DNA of 64,000 bases from Paenibacillus sp. LHD-117 (GTDB taxonomy: Bacteria; Bacillota; Bacilli; Paenibacillales; Paenibacillaceae). The DNA lies in the NCBI RefSeq assembly GCF_030929555.1, contig NZ_JAVFVT010000001.1:186001-250000 (forward strand), written 5' to 3'. Position 1 is the stretch's first letter; each line of letters opens with the position of its first letter. Positions 37,362 to 46,775 of the stretch are shown here, in pieces. The translations under genes and the position numbers were made by a program. The notes below the pieces were generated by a model. The model had not been told where the DNA came from. It made no database searches and saw only the letters and a program-made list of their open reading frames with translations.

Positions 37362-37397
37362 TCCGGTCATAGCGACATGAATCTAGGATACGAAGTT

Positions 37398-37422
37398 CGG
37401 CCCTGTGAATAACGCAGGGCCG
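37398..37422 (+). other. intercistronic hairpin after the binding-protein gene
   Basis: CGGCCCTG and CAGGGCCG pair perfectly around a 9-nt loop without a T run. Such hairpins after binding-protein genes protect the upstream mRNA and give the excess of binding protein over permease; that role is inferred. Confidence 0.55.
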
Positions 37423-37452
37423 ATTCACTTCAAGTGCAAGGGAGAGATACTC

Positions 37453-38319
37453 GTGAACAAAATATTCAGGCGGACGTACTCCTATTATTTTTTATTGCCG
37501 GCCGCTATTATATATTTCATCATTTTCATTTTACCGACGATCATGTCCTTTTTCTTTAGTTTTACCAGATGGAACCTAACGGATTGGGAATTTATTGGGT
37601 TTGAAAATTTCATCACTTTTTTCAATGAGCAGTCTCTTAGCATAGGCTTCAAAAACACCTTAATTTATGCGATCGTCACTTGCAGTCTCAAGGTCGTTCT
37701 AGGTTTATTGCTTGGCGTTCTTTTAACATCCAAATTATCGATCAAACATTATTTAAGATCAGTTATCTTCTTTCCCACTTTGGTCAGTACGATAGCAGTC
37801 GGCATTGTATTCAGCGTCATGATGCATCCAAGTCAAGGAGTCATTAATGCGGCATTAGCCTTCTTCGGAATTCAAGGTCCTGATTGGCTTGGCGACACAA
37901 GCATCGCTTTGCTCTCCGTTGCTATGGTCGATGTATGGAAAGGCGTTGGTTTCGCGACAGTTATCTATATAGCGGGCATCCTCTCCATTCCTAATGAGTA
38001 TTATGAAGCGCTCCAGATCGACGGCGGGAGCGCGTGGCATAAGTTTTGGAATATTATCGTCCCTCTTAGCCGACCTGCAACAAATTCCGTTATCATCCTT
38101 GCTTTTATTGGCGGTCTGCGTTCTTTCGATCTTGTTTGGGCCATGACAAAGGGAGGTCCGGGCTTCACGACGGACTTGATTGCGTCCATTATCTATAAGC
38201 AATATCAAGGAGGATTTTACGGTCTTGCAACAGCGGGCAACGTTATCCTATTCCTTGTGGTAACTGCTCTTGTCTTTCCACTCTACACCTACCTGAACCG
38301 AAAGGAGGTAGACCTGTGA
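37453..38319 (+). CDS. CUT1 sugar ABC permease, first subunit
   Basis: This 288-residue permease starts with GTG 37453 behind GGGAGAGA. It has six membrane segments and EAA loop EALQIDGGSAWHKFWNIIVP. The region MTKGGPGF before the last segments is typical of UgpA/MsmE-type partners. It overlaps the next permease gene by 4 bases (GTGA), so translation is coupled. Confidence 0.9.
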   Translation: MNKIFRRTYSYYFLLPAAIIYFIIFILPTIMSFFFSFTRWNLTDWEFIGFENFITFFNEQSLSIGFKNTLIYAIVTCSLKVVLGLLLGVLLTSKLSIKHYLRSVIFFPTLVSTIAVGIVFSVMMHPSQGVINAALAFFGIQGPDWLGDTSIALLSVAMVDVWKGVGFATVIYIAGILSIPNEYYEALQIDGGSAWHKFWNIIVPLSRPATNSVIILAFIGGLRSFDLVWAMTKGGPGFTTDLIASIIYKQYQGGFYGLATAGNVILFLVVTALVFPLYTYLNRKEVDL

Positions 38320-39143
38320 AAAAGGTTCGCAAGATTGGCTTCGAATTCCTCGGTGTATTATTTACGGTTGTTGCTTTCTGGGTTCCGTTCTACTTCATTA
38401 TCGTGAACAGCGGTAAGGATGCGAGTGAAGCTTCGCTATTGAATCTGTCTTGGCCATCCGCAACTTACTATTGGGAGAACATGAAGGCCGTTATAGAAGC
38501 GCGGGACTATATGTTGATTCGTGCCTTTTTCAATAGTGCCGTGTTAACGCTAGTCTCAATCGTGCTGCTCATTGTGTTAGCCGCCATGGCTGCTTATGTA
38601 ATGCAACGACGTAAGGATCGTGCTACTCCTATTTTGAACTTTTTTATTTTGGCAGGTTTAATCATTCCTCCTGCGATTGTGCCAACAATTTGGGTAATGG
38701 ATGGTATCGGTCTATTTAAAACGATGACTGGGCTCATTCTAATCGAGGTCGCCTTGGGCTTTCCGTTTGCAGTTCTTCTCTATAAAGGGTTTATGGCCAC
38801 GATTCCGCGTGAGGTGGACGAGGCGGCAGTCATAGACGGAAGCAGCGGCGCGCGATTGTTTTTCTCGATTATTCTCCCTCTATTGCAGCCTGTAACGGCT
38901 ACCGTTGTCGTTGTTTCCGCCGTAAACATTTTTAATGACTTTACCAACCCGTTGTATTTCTTGCCGGGGTCAGAGAACGTAACCGTTCAGCTCACGCTAT
39001 ACAACTTCCAAAGCCAATTCACTACGCAATATAATTTACTGTTCATGAATATTCTGCTGATTACGATTCCTCCGCTTATTTTGTTCTTAATCTTTAATAA
39101 ACGAATCGTTGCCGGCATGACAGCAGGTTCGGTCAAAGGCTAG
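38316..39143 (+). CDS. CUT1 sugar ABC permease, second subunit
   Basis: This 275-residue permease starts at GTG 38316 with AAAGGAGG 7 bases upstream. It has six membrane segments, EAA loop EAAVIDGSSGARLFFSIILP, and C terminus FNKRIVAGMTAGSVKG of the MalG/UgpE class. Together with the gene upstream it forms the channel. The ATPase must come from elsewhere. Confidence 0.9.
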   Translation: MKKVRKIGFEFLGVLFTVVAFWVPFYFIIVNSGKDASEASLLNLSWPSATYYWENMKAVIEARDYMLIRAFFNSAVLTLVSIVLLIVLAAMAAYVMQRRKDRATPILNFFILAGLIIPPAIVPTIWVMDGIGLFKTMTGLILIEVALGFPFAVLLYKGFMATIPREVDEAAVIDGSSGARLFFSIILPLLQPVTATVVVVSAVNIFNDFTNPLYFLPGSENVTVQLTLYNFQSQFTTQYNLLFMNILLITIPPLILFLIFNKRIVAGMTAGSVKG

Positions 39144-39186
39144 CTTCGTATACGGCAATTAAGGTCCTAAAGGAGACGTTGAGAAG

Positions 39187-42075
39187 ATGTCTATTTTAAA
39201 AATACAATCTTTGACTTGCGAGTATCATACCCGGTTAATAGGCAGCGATGTCGCGGCTCCTAGATTTAGTTGGATACTCGAAACCGGTAACCGCCGAGCT
39301 GTAACGCAAGTTGCCTATCGAATGCAATTGACCACTCAAGAAGGCAATTATTCAGCTCCAATATGGGATACTGGCCGTGTCGAATCCGACCAATCGATCC
39401 ATTGCGAGTATGGAGGACCTGTTCTCGTACCTCGTCAAATGTATCGATTCCGGGTAAAGGCTTGGGACAATGAAGGCAACGAAACCCCTTGGAGCGAAGA
39501 AGGCGAATTTGAGCTGGGGTTACAACTTTCGGATTGGAAATCCGAATGGATTACCCCAAATGATGCAGCTATACCAGCGGATGCTGAAGCTGCCTTCCTG
39601 CTCCGTAAAGGGTTCAATCTTCGATCGGATATCGTTTCAGGTCGGGTATACGTAACGGCGGCAGGCATCTATGAGCTTTATTTGAACGGGAATAAGGTTT
39701 CGGAAGACTTATTCGAACCAGGTTGGACCAGCTACCATCATCGCATGCAGTTCCAAACCTACGATGTCACTTCGTATCTTCGTAACGGGGACAATGGAAT
39801 TGGAGTTATGCTTGCCGATGGCTGGTACCGCGGCGGATTGGGATTCAGTGGCCGGAATTATCATTATGGGGATCGGCGTGCGGCACTGGTGCAGCTTCAT
39901 GTCCGGTATTCGGATGGAACGGAAAATGTCATTACTTCAGATACGACCTGGAAGGCTGCTACTGGGCCTGTGTTATATTCGAATATTTATCATGGAGAAG
40001 TTTACGACGCCCGCTTAGAACGTACAGGTTGGTCTGATCCCCTCTTCGATGATTCGTCGTGGGCAGCCGTACAAACCGTCGATTTGGGCTTTAATCAATT
40101 GGTCGCTCAAGAGAATTGGTCGAACGTGGTAACGGAGGTCATTTCCCCTGTTGAAACCATTGTTACGCCGGCTGGCGATCATGTCTTGGACTTCGGACAA
40201 AATATGGTTGGCAGGGTGAGGTTTCGTGTAAATGCCCCTGCGGGAACCGTTATAACCTTACAACATTCTGAAGTATTGGATTGTGACGGGAACATTTACT
40301 TTGGAAATTTGCGTTCCGCTAAGCAGGCCGTAACTTATGTTACTCATGGCGGAATGGAAGAGTACGCACCTCATTTTACGTTCATGGGCTTTCGTTATGT
40401 CAAGGTAACTGGCTATCCGCTTCAGGATAACCAATTGCCAATCGAAGCCTTCGATGGTGAAGTCATTCATTCAGATATGATGGAGACAGGCTATTTCGAG
40501 TGTTCGGATGAACGATTGAACCAACTGCAACGGAACATCAAATGGGGGCAACGCGGCAATTTTTTGGATTTGCCTACAGATTGCCCGCAACGAGATGAAC
40601 GGTTGGGTTGGACAGGCGATGCTCAGGTGTTCATTAGTACTGCGCTCTTCAATTACCAAGGGGCCCCTTTCTTTATGAAATGGTTGCGCGACCTGAAGGC
40701 TGAACAGCATGAGGACGGAGGCGTACCCTACGTGATCCCGGATATCGTCGGAGGCGCAAGCTCCGCAGCTTGGGGGGATGCGGCAGTTATTTGCCCTTGG
40801 ACCGTTTATCAGTACTATGGGGACTTGCGGTTGCTCGAGGAACAATTCGAGAGCATGAAAAAATGGGTGGAATACATCCGGGCACAAGGCAAAAACGAGT
40901 ATATGTGGAATACGGGATTTCACTTTGGAGACTGGCTGGCGTTAGACGCCAAAGAGAACAGTTATATCGGATCGACGCCGACATCTCTCATAGCTACCGC
41001 TTATTTTGCGTATTCCACGCGCATTGTCCGAGATGCAGCACTGGTATTAGGACGAAGCGAAGAGGCGGATCGGTACGAAGGACTCTACCAGAATGTTCGA
41101 CAATCATTCCAGGATGAATTCGTAACGAAGACGGGTAGAGTGGCATCACCGACCCAAACCGCACATGTGTTAGCACTTGTATTTGATTTGGTGGACGAGC
41201 ATGTGAAAAAGCGGGTAGCAGCCGATCTTAACGATATGATCGTGGAAAACGACTATCACCTCTCGACCGGCTTCGTCGGGACGCCGTATCTCTGCTTCGC
41301 ATTGTCTAATCATGGATATCATACAACTGCCGTGCGCCTGTTAATGCAAGAAAGTTATCCTGGTTGGCTTTATTCGGTATCAAAAGGCGCTACGACAATA
41401 TGGGAACATTGGGATAGCATTAAGCCCGACGGTTCGTTCTGGAGTGACGATATGAATTCGTTTAATCACTATTCCTATGGTGCAGTTGGTGATTGGATGT
41501 ATAAGAAAGTGGCAGGTCTTGATTTTTCAACGACTGTTCCAGGATTCAAAAGAACTCGTATCGCTCCACTTTTTGGTTCGACTAAGTTAACCTTCGCTAA
41601 AGCAAGCTATCTTTCGATGTATGGGCAAGTCGAATCCAGTTGGCGTATTATCGGTGATCGCATTGAACTGGAAGCGATCATACCTGCAAATACAAGCGCC
41701 GAAATTGTTCTAATGGGAGCCAAGGCTGGCGATATTGTCGAGAATGGAATCACACTAGATCAAACAAAAGGTATTCTATCCATTACTGAAAATGATGATC
41801 ATGTATTGATTATGGTCGGTTCAGGTGAGTACCGCTTTCAGTATTCGGCGGCAGAACTCTTCCGGGAAGTTTATGACGTGAACACGAAATTAGTTGAAAT
41901 TCTGATGGACGAGAAGGCGACTGCCGTCATTCGGGAACATGCTCCCAATCTTCTTGAAGGTACGTTGGTTAATTTAGCCAAGCCGTTGTCTCTTGAGCAA
42001 ATAAGCAATAATACGATGATGAGAGTCTCAAGTCAGAAGCTAGAGCGAATTGTAGAAGAACTAGCCGTACTCTAA
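39187..42075 (+). CDS. GH78 alpha-L-rhamnosidase
   Basis: This 962-residue cytoplasmic enzyme (no signal peptide) has a family start (LTCEYHTRLIGSDVAAPRFS), an N-terminal beta-sandwich (AAGIYELYLNGNKVSEDLFE, DGWYRGGLGF) and an (alpha/alpha)6 barrel. Its catalytic segment DLPTDCPQRDERLGWTGDAQ is the GH78 hallmark, and FGDWLALDA, TIWEHWDS and MNSFNHYSYGAVGDWM follow. The C-terminal sandwich has about 70 extra residues ending EELAVL. It hydrolyses terminal alpha-L-rhamnosyl residues from imported glycosides. It is the last gene of the operon starting at 32672. Confidence 0.93.
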   Translation: MSILKIQSLTCEYHTRLIGSDVAAPRFSWILETGNRRAVTQVAYRMQLTTQEGNYSAPIWDTGRVESDQSIHCEYGGPVLVPRQMYRFRVKAWDNEGNETPWSEEGEFELGLQLSDWKSEWITPNDAAIPADAEAAFLLRKGFNLRSDIVSGRVYVTAAGIYELYLNGNKVSEDLFEPGWTSYHHRMQFQTYDVTSYLRNGDNGIGVMLADGWYRGGLGFSGRNYHYGDRRAALVQLHVRYSDGTENVITSDTTWKAATGPVLYSNIYHGEVYDARLERTGWSDPLFDDSSWAAVQTVDLGFNQLVAQENWSNVVTEVISPVETIVTPAGDHVLDFGQNMVGRVRFRVNAPAGTVITLQHSEVLDCDGNIYFGNLRSAKQAVTYVTHGGMEEYAPHFTFMGFRYVKVTGYPLQDNQLPIEAFDGEVIHSDMMETGYFECSDERLNQLQRNIKWGQRGNFLDLPTDCPQRDERLGWTGDAQVFISTALFNYQGAPFFMKWLRDLKAEQHEDGGVPYVIPDIVGGASSAAWGDAAVICPWTVYQYYGDLRLLEEQFESMKKWVEYIRAQGKNEYMWNTGFHFGDWLALDAKENSYIGSTPTSLIATAYFAYSTRIVRDAALVLGRSEEADRYEGLYQNVRQSFQDEFVTKTGRVASPTQTAHVLALVFDLVDEHVKKRVAADLNDMIVENDYHLSTGFVGTPYLCFALSNHGYHTTAVRLLMQESYPGWLYSVSKGATTIWEHWDSIKPDGSFWSDDMNSFNHYSYGAVGDWMYKKVAGLDFSTTVPGFKRTRIAPLFGSTKLTFAKASYLSMYGQVESSWRIIGDRIELEAIIPANTSAEIVLMGAKAGDIVENGITLDQTKGILSITENDDHVLIMVGSGEYRFQYSAAELFREVYDVNTKLVEILMDEKATAVIREHAPNLLEGTLVNLAKPLSLEQISNNTMMRVSSQKLERIVEELAVL

Positions 42076-42083
42076 TAGGCATC

Positions 42084-42143
42084 CCTCTTGTCAGACAGTG
42101 AATCAAATCCGTGACTTCATGGATGGAAACTGTCTGTCAGAGG
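42084..42143. terminator. imperfect two-way hairpin between GH78 and LacI genes
   Basis: CCTCTTGTCAGACAGT pairs imperfectly with ACTGTCTGTCAGAGG, and an inner ATCC/GGAT pair extends it. It lies between convergent gene ends. Confidence 0.5.
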
Positions 42144-42153
42144 TCAAACCGAT

Positions 42154-43194
42154 CTAAGCGGAATCTCTCGGAATGAGCGCAGCGTTAAGCTGGATTTTTT
42201 CGATGGAGGTTCCCGGGCGCGCGATCCGGCGCTCGAGCATTTCGATCGCTCGATTACCCAGTTCCTCTTTGCTTAGGTTAACTGTCGTCAATCGCGGCGA
42301 AGATAAAGCGGCTTCTTCAACGTTGTCGATCCCCGCTACGTATGCGTCGTTCGGAATGGAGACGCCAAGCTGCTGCAATCTCTGCATCCACTTGAGCGCG
42401 ATGTCGTCATTCGCGCCGATCCAACCGTCCGGCCTATCTTCCGGCGCCAGCCGCAGGAAGCGACTGGCGGCGGTATCGATCCAATTGCCATCCCCATAAG
42501 TGAGCTCCCACTCCCGCAGCTTCGCGTCGCTTCCACCGTAACGCTCTACGGCGAGGCGGGCGCCTATTCGACGTTCGGCAAAGCTGGTCGAAAAGGCGAT
42601 ATCGCTGAGGAATACGATATTCCGGCATTGTCTGGATACAAGAAGATGATGCGCGATCTTAATGCCAGCGTCGATGTTGGCATGATTGACTTCATCGCAA
42701 TCAAGGAGCGGCTCGCTATGGTCCAGCAGCACCAGCGGTTTCCCGGTCCGAGCCATCAACTGAAGCGAAGAGTAAGGGGGCGTGCCCATCACGATGAGCC
42801 CCAGACAGCTGTCCCAGTTCAAATGCGGCGCGATGGCTTGCTGCGGCGTAAGATTGGATCTGGACGGGAATGATAATGGCTGGGAAACAATGACATGATG
42901 CCATCCCTTCTCGCCGCTGCTCACAATAAGACCCTCCAAGACTCGCTGCCAATAAGCGGAATCTCCCCGGATCGATGGGTTGATGCAGATCAATACAAAT
43001 GATGACGCGGCGCTGGATACGGGCGCGGCGGTTTTTTGCTTCGGCAAGCCGTATCCCAGCGTCTTGGCAAGCTCCAGCACGCGTTCGCGCGTCGCTTCAC
43101 TGACGCCTGATTTGCCGCTGAGCGCGCGGGAGACGGCGTATTTGGATAAGCCGAGCTGATCGGCTATCGTCTGGATAGATACTTTCTGAGGCAT
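42154..43194 (-). CDS. LacI-family transcriptional repressor
   Basis: This 346-residue regulator has an N-terminal helix-turn-helix (SIQTIADQLGLSKYAVSRAL), hinge, and a periplasmic-binding-protein-like sugar domain (SFVLICINPSIRGDSAYWQ, LVLLDH, DGWIGANDDIALKWMQ, YVAGIDNVEEA). The ATG at 43194 is preferred: AAGGAGA lies 8 bases before it but only 2 before the ATG at 43200. It is divergent from the clan GH-A glycosidase gene with 150 bases between starts and probably represses it and itself through the palindrome at 43234. Confidence 0.9.
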   Translation of the reverse strand: MPQKVSIQTIADQLGLSKYAVSRALSGKSGVSEATRERVLELAKTLGYGLPKQKTAAPVSSAASSFVLICINPSIRGDSAYWQRVLEGLIVSSGEKGWHHVIVSQPLSFPSRSNLTPQQAIAPHLNWDSCLGLIVMGTPPYSSLQLMARTGKPLVLLDHSEPLLDCDEVNHANIDAGIKIAHHLLVSRQCRNIVFLSDIAFSTSFAERRIGARLAVERYGGSDAKLREWELTYGDGNWIDTAASRFLRLAPEDRPDGWIGANDDIALKWMQRLQQLGVSIPNDAYVAGIDNVEEAALSSPRLTTVNLSKEELGNRAIEMLERRIARPGTSIEKIQLNAALIPRDSA

Positions 43195-43233
43195 AACCAT
43201 TCTCCTTGCTTCAGGTAGATAACGAACCTAACT

Positions 43234-43249
43234 TAACAAAATGTTGTTA
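43234..43249. promoter_or_regulatory. candidate LacI-family operator
   Basis: TAACAAAATGTTGTTA has perfect 6-bp arms around AATG. It sits 39 bases before the repressor start and 96 before the divergent glycosidase start, suited to control both. It lacks the central CG of most LacI operators. Confidence 0.4.
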
Positions 43250-43344
43250 TTGACGTATATTATCAAACAAATTAGACTGAAAGTACATAACACCATTATA
43301 AAATAACATAACAAAAATAACAAACAAACATTTTGGAGGTTATT

Positions 43345-46300
43345 ATGAAAACATTGCTTTTTTATGATACATCGTTCCCTTATGAAGGCCAGCGTCCTTC
43401 CGAAGAAGCCATCAACGGGGCATCGGCATGGGCGGAGATCGCGAACGCGGATACGTTGGCAGATCGGCTCTCGGAAGGCGGCTTTGCAACGATCGTATAT
43501 TTGCATGGCGCGTATTTCCCGAAATCCGCATGGAATGAAATCCGAGCATTCCTTGCAAGCGGAGGCGGGCTCGTATTCGCGGGCGGCGTTCCGTTCCGCA
43601 AACCGGTCGTTCAAGATGGTGATGGATGGAGAGTAGAACGGGAGCAAATTGCTTACCATCAGCTGATGAATATTCACGATGCCCTGCCTATAGATGTTAG
43701 CAAAGTTGAGCGACTGGCCGCAGCCTCCGAGTTTCCGCTGCTGCAAGGGAGTGAAAATCTATTTGCAATCGAACCGACCTGCGGTTTGACGCTTCATCCG
43801 ACCAAATCCAGCGATTTCCCTAGCGAGATGGGCTCTTGCGGCCCGATGGACGCGCGTATTTATCCGCTGCTTATGGGCGTTGATCGTGATGGCAGGGAGA
43901 GATCGGCTCCGGTTGTGCTCATCGAAAATACGAACGGGGATTACGCCGGCGGCAGATGGGTGCTCATCAATCAGTCGCTGCAGTCGTCGTTCTGGAACGG
44001 CGCGGGTATTGAGCTGCTGCAAGAGCTGGCGCAATATGCGGGACGCGGCGTAACTGAGCTGTGGGTGAAGCCGAATTATGCGGTGTTCGAGCCGGGCGAG
44101 CAGCCTGGGCTGACGGTGCAGCTGCAGTCGTTGTCGCGGATTGCCGTTCCCGAGCAGCAGTGGACATTCGCGCTGACAGTCGGACAAGACGGCCAAGAGC
44201 CGGTATGGAGTGGCGTCGTTCAGGCTAAGACGGGACCGGATAAGAGAGAGCTGCAACCAATCCGCATTGCGGTTCCGATTGCCGTGGACAAAGGGCTGTA
44301 CCGCGTCCGCTGCGAGGTTCGTTCGGATGCCGGAGACGTCCGGCTGATGACGCAGGCGTTCTGGGGAATGGACCGGGAGCTGCTGCAAAGCGGGGAAGTG
44401 CTGGAATGCGGACGCGATTATTTCGTTCGCGGCGGCCGTCCTGTCCCAATCGTAGGCATGACGTATATGACTTCCGACGTATCGCGCAAATTTCTCCATC
44501 TGCCGAACGTAGAACGCTGGGAGCGGGATATGGCGGAGATGAAGCGCGCCGGCATCAATCTGATCCGTACCGGCATCTGGACGGGATACCGGACGATCAT
44601 GTTCACGGATGGACATGTCGTCGAAGATGTGATGCGTGCAATCGATGCCTTCATTCTGACCGCGAAGCGTCATGAGCTCGAAGTGACGTTTACGTTTTTC
44701 TCGTTCGCGCCGGAAGCATGGGACGGAGTCAATCCGTATTTGGATCCGAGAGCTGTGGAGGCGCAGAAACGTTTCATCGCTTCCGTCGTTTCCCGACATG
44801 TCGACACAACGAACGCCCATTGGGACTTGATCAATGAGCCGTCCATGTTCGATCCTAAGCGTATATTCGAGGGGCCGCGCGCCGTGGCCGACCGGTTCGA
44901 GCTTCAGGCATACACCGAGTGGCTGCGGGAGCGTCATGGGAATGACATCGCGAAGCTGCAAGAGCAGTGGAATATGACGCCTGGCCAGCTTCCGTCGTTC
45001 GAAGCGGCAACGCCTCCGGACCCTGACGATACGCATTTCGACAGCGTGCTGCAGCCGAAAAAATGGGGCCGCTGGATCGACTACACCTTGTTTACAATGG
45101 ATATGCACAACCGGTGGGCATCGGAGCTTACGGAATCGATCCGCCGTTCGAATCCGAATCAGCTTGTGACCGTCGGGCAGGACGAGGGCTTGGGCGCGCA
45201 GAGACCGTCCCCTTTCTTCTACGAGCCTGTTATTGACTATACAACCGTTCACAGCTGGTGGCTGAATGATCAGCTCGTATGGGACGGCATCTTCGCTAAG
45301 ACGCTGGATAAGCCGAATTTGATTCAAGAAACGGGCATTATGCACATTCAGCGCCCTGACGGCATCGCGAAGCGTACGGAAGAAGAGCTGCGCAACATAT
45401 TGGAGCGGAAATACGCCTATGCGTTCTCTACCGGCGGCGCCGGAGCCGTACAATGGATTTGGAACATCAACTATTATATGGACAACGCGAACGAATCGAA
45501 TATAGGAGCGCTGCGCGCGGACGGCACCCAAAAGCCGGAGGCTGACGTATCGTACGATTTCGGACGATTCATGGGCGAGATCGGACATCTCTTCGACGGC
45601 CGCGAGCTAGAGGATGTTGCTGTCGTTTTCCCGTATTCCAACGATTTCTCTAGCCGAAAACATGCTTTCCAAGCGACGACTCACGCGATTCGCGTACTCA
45701 GCTACGGCATGAACATCCATCCGCGCGGCGCTTCCGAATACCATCTGGAACAGCTGGAGCGCGAGCCGGCAAAACTAATTATCGTGCCTAGCGCGCATAA
45801 CTTCAGCAATGAAGCGTTCGAGCAGTTGATCGAGCTGGCTAAGCGCGGCAGCACGGTATTATGGACGGGCCCGCTGCGCAGAGACGCTTATTGGGGACCA
45901 GCCATTGAGCGGCTTCAGGCGGAGATCGGCGAGACGGTCCACGGCAATGTGCTGCGCGAAGAAGCGCTGGAGCTAAGCGGCAAGACCTACGCGGCATCGT
46001 TCGGAGACCGCAAGATCGGCACGCTCGCCATCGACCGGCCGATATCCAGCGTTAACGGAGCTCAGCGTCCGATCACGGTCGAGCTCGGCAAGGGCCGTTT
46101 GATCTATTGCCCGCTGCCGCTGGAGCTGAATGACCGTTGGGACACGCTGCAAGCCTTGTATGCCGACGCGTTCGCCGTATCCGGCGCCGAGCGGGAGCTG
46201 GAGTGGAAGAGAAGCGGTGAGCTTCCGGGCGTGTACGGACGCAAGCTTCCATTCGCGGAAGGCAGCCTATACATCTTCGTATCCGAGTTCGGTTCCGACA

Positions 46301-46455
46301 CCGAGGTGGAAGTCCGCGATCCACGGACGGGCGCTGAATATGCGTTCACCTTGGAGAAGGAGCGGACGGTCATGTTCGCTGCTGATAACCAAGGGCGTCT
46401 GATCTCCGTCTACCGTCCGGATGAGGTCAATGTGCGATCTGCTACTCTATCATAA
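43345..46455 (+). CDS. clan GH-A glycosidase with two flanking Rossmann-like domains (GH42/GH5-like)
   Basis: This 1036-residue cytoplasmic protein starts at ATG 43345 five bases after TTTGGAGGT. An N-terminal GATase/ThuA-like Rossmann domain (about 1-240: YDTSFPYEG, VYLHGAYFPKSAWNEI, LASGGGLVFAGG) is followed by a beta-sandwich (240-350). The (beta/alpha)8 barrel (about 355-740) has acid/base Glu498 (WDLINEPS) and nucleophile Glu662 (LIQETG). A GH42-trimerisation-like Rossmann domain (about 760-900: VVFPYSNDFSS) and a C-terminal sandwich follow. The two glutamates place it in clan GH-A; a beta-galactosidase or beta-mannosidase activity is possible. I cannot assign the family with certainty. 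Confidence 0.8.
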   Translation: MKTLLFYDTSFPYEGQRPSEEAINGASAWAEIANADTLADRLSEGGFATIVYLHGAYFPKSAWNEIRAFLASGGGLVFAGGVPFRKPVVQDGDGWRVEREQIAYHQLMNIHDALPIDVSKVERLAAASEFPLLQGSENLFAIEPTCGLTLHPTKSSDFPSEMGSCGPMDARIYPLLMGVDRDGRERSAPVVLIENTNGDYAGGRWVLINQSLQSSFWNGAGIELLQELAQYAGRGVTELWVKPNYAVFEPGEQPGLTVQLQSLSRIAVPEQQWTFALTVGQDGQEPVWSGVVQAKTGPDKRELQPIRIAVPIAVDKGLYRVRCEVRSDAGDVRLMTQAFWGMDRELLQSGEVLECGRDYFVRGGRPVPIVGMTYMTSDVSRKFLHLPNVERWERDMAEMKRAGINLIRTGIWTGYRTIMFTDGHVVEDVMRAIDAFILTAKRHELEVTFTFFSFAPEAWDGVNPYLDPRAVEAQKRFIASVVSRHVDTTNAHWDLINEPSMFDPKRIFEGPRAVADRFELQAYTEWLRERHGNDIAKLQEQWNMTPGQLPSFEAATPPDPDDTHFDSVLQPKKWGRWIDYTLFTMDMHNRWASELTESIRRSNPNQLVTVGQDEGLGAQRPSPFFYEPVIDYTTVHSWWLNDQLVWDGIFAKTLDKPNLIQETGIMHIQRPDGIAKRTEEELRNILERKYAYAFSTGGAGAVQWIWNINYYMDNANESNIGALRADGTQKPEADVSYDFGRFMGEIGHLFDGRELEDVAVVFPYSNDFSSRKHAFQATTHAIRVLSYGMNIHPRGASEYHLEQLEREPAKLIIVPSAHNFSNEAFEQLIELAKRGSTVLWTGPLRRDAYWGPAIERLQAEIGETVHGNVLREEALELSGKTYAASFGDRKIGTLAIDRPISSVNGAQRPITVELGKGRLIYCPLPLELNDRWDTLQALYADAFAVSGAERELEWKRSGELPGVYGRKLPFAEGSLYIFVSEFGSDTEVEVRDPRTGAEYAFTLEKERTVMFAADNQGRLISVYRPDEVNVRSATLS

Positions 46456-46470
46456 TTTTTGTTAATAGCT

Positions 46471-46515
46471 AAGGGGCTGTCTGGCTGTCATAATGACAAG
46501 GACAGCCCTTGTTTT
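46471..46515 (+). terminator. rho-independent terminator of the GH-A gene
   Basis: AAGGGGCTGTC and GACAGCCCTT pair around a 19-nt loop, followed by GTTTTGT. Confidence 0.65.
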
Positions 46516-46584
46516 GTCTGTACAGCGTTTGCCGAGATTCTTTCCGCTTCTTCTTCTACAGGAATATACGCTCTATTAGTGCAA

Positions 46585-46757
46585 GTTCAAAAAGATCGCT
46601 TTTCAGTACCGAGAAGTTTGAACGAAGCTAGAAACTGAGTAGCGGAGCGTAGCAGAGCTACGTGAGCAACGGAAGGTTCGGCTGAATTCAAAATTCGATG
46701 TTGAGTAAACGTCTAGAAATACTTCGTAATGTGAAGCGGGCTTTTTGAACAACCTCT
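46585..46757. repeat. dispersed intergenic repeat, copy A (MITE-like)
   Basis: This non-coding stretch of about 173 bases has inverted ends GTTCAAAAAGATCGCTT (46585) and AAGCGGGCTTTTTGAAC (46734), pairing at 15 of 17 positions. The right-end 24 bases (46734-46757) recur exactly, inverted, at 58468-58491. It fills most of the 320-base gap between the GH-A gene and the kinase gene; the rest holds the terminator above. It ends 19 bases before the kinase start, so it may carry or displace that promoter. Confidence 0.65.
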
Positions 46758-46775
46758 ATTAAGGATGTGACGCCA

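Noticed and set aside
43759..45588. A 609-codon open frame antisense to the GH-A glycosidase gene
   Set aside because: It lies wholly inside a well-supported gene, has no ribosome site or recognisable domain, and is Arg/His-rich as expected from the complement of GC-rich codons.
46585..46757. A small RNA or riboswitch in the gap before the kinase gene
   Set aside because: The ends form an inverted repeat and one end recurs at 58468, so a dispersed repeat fits better. I recognise no known riboswitch core.
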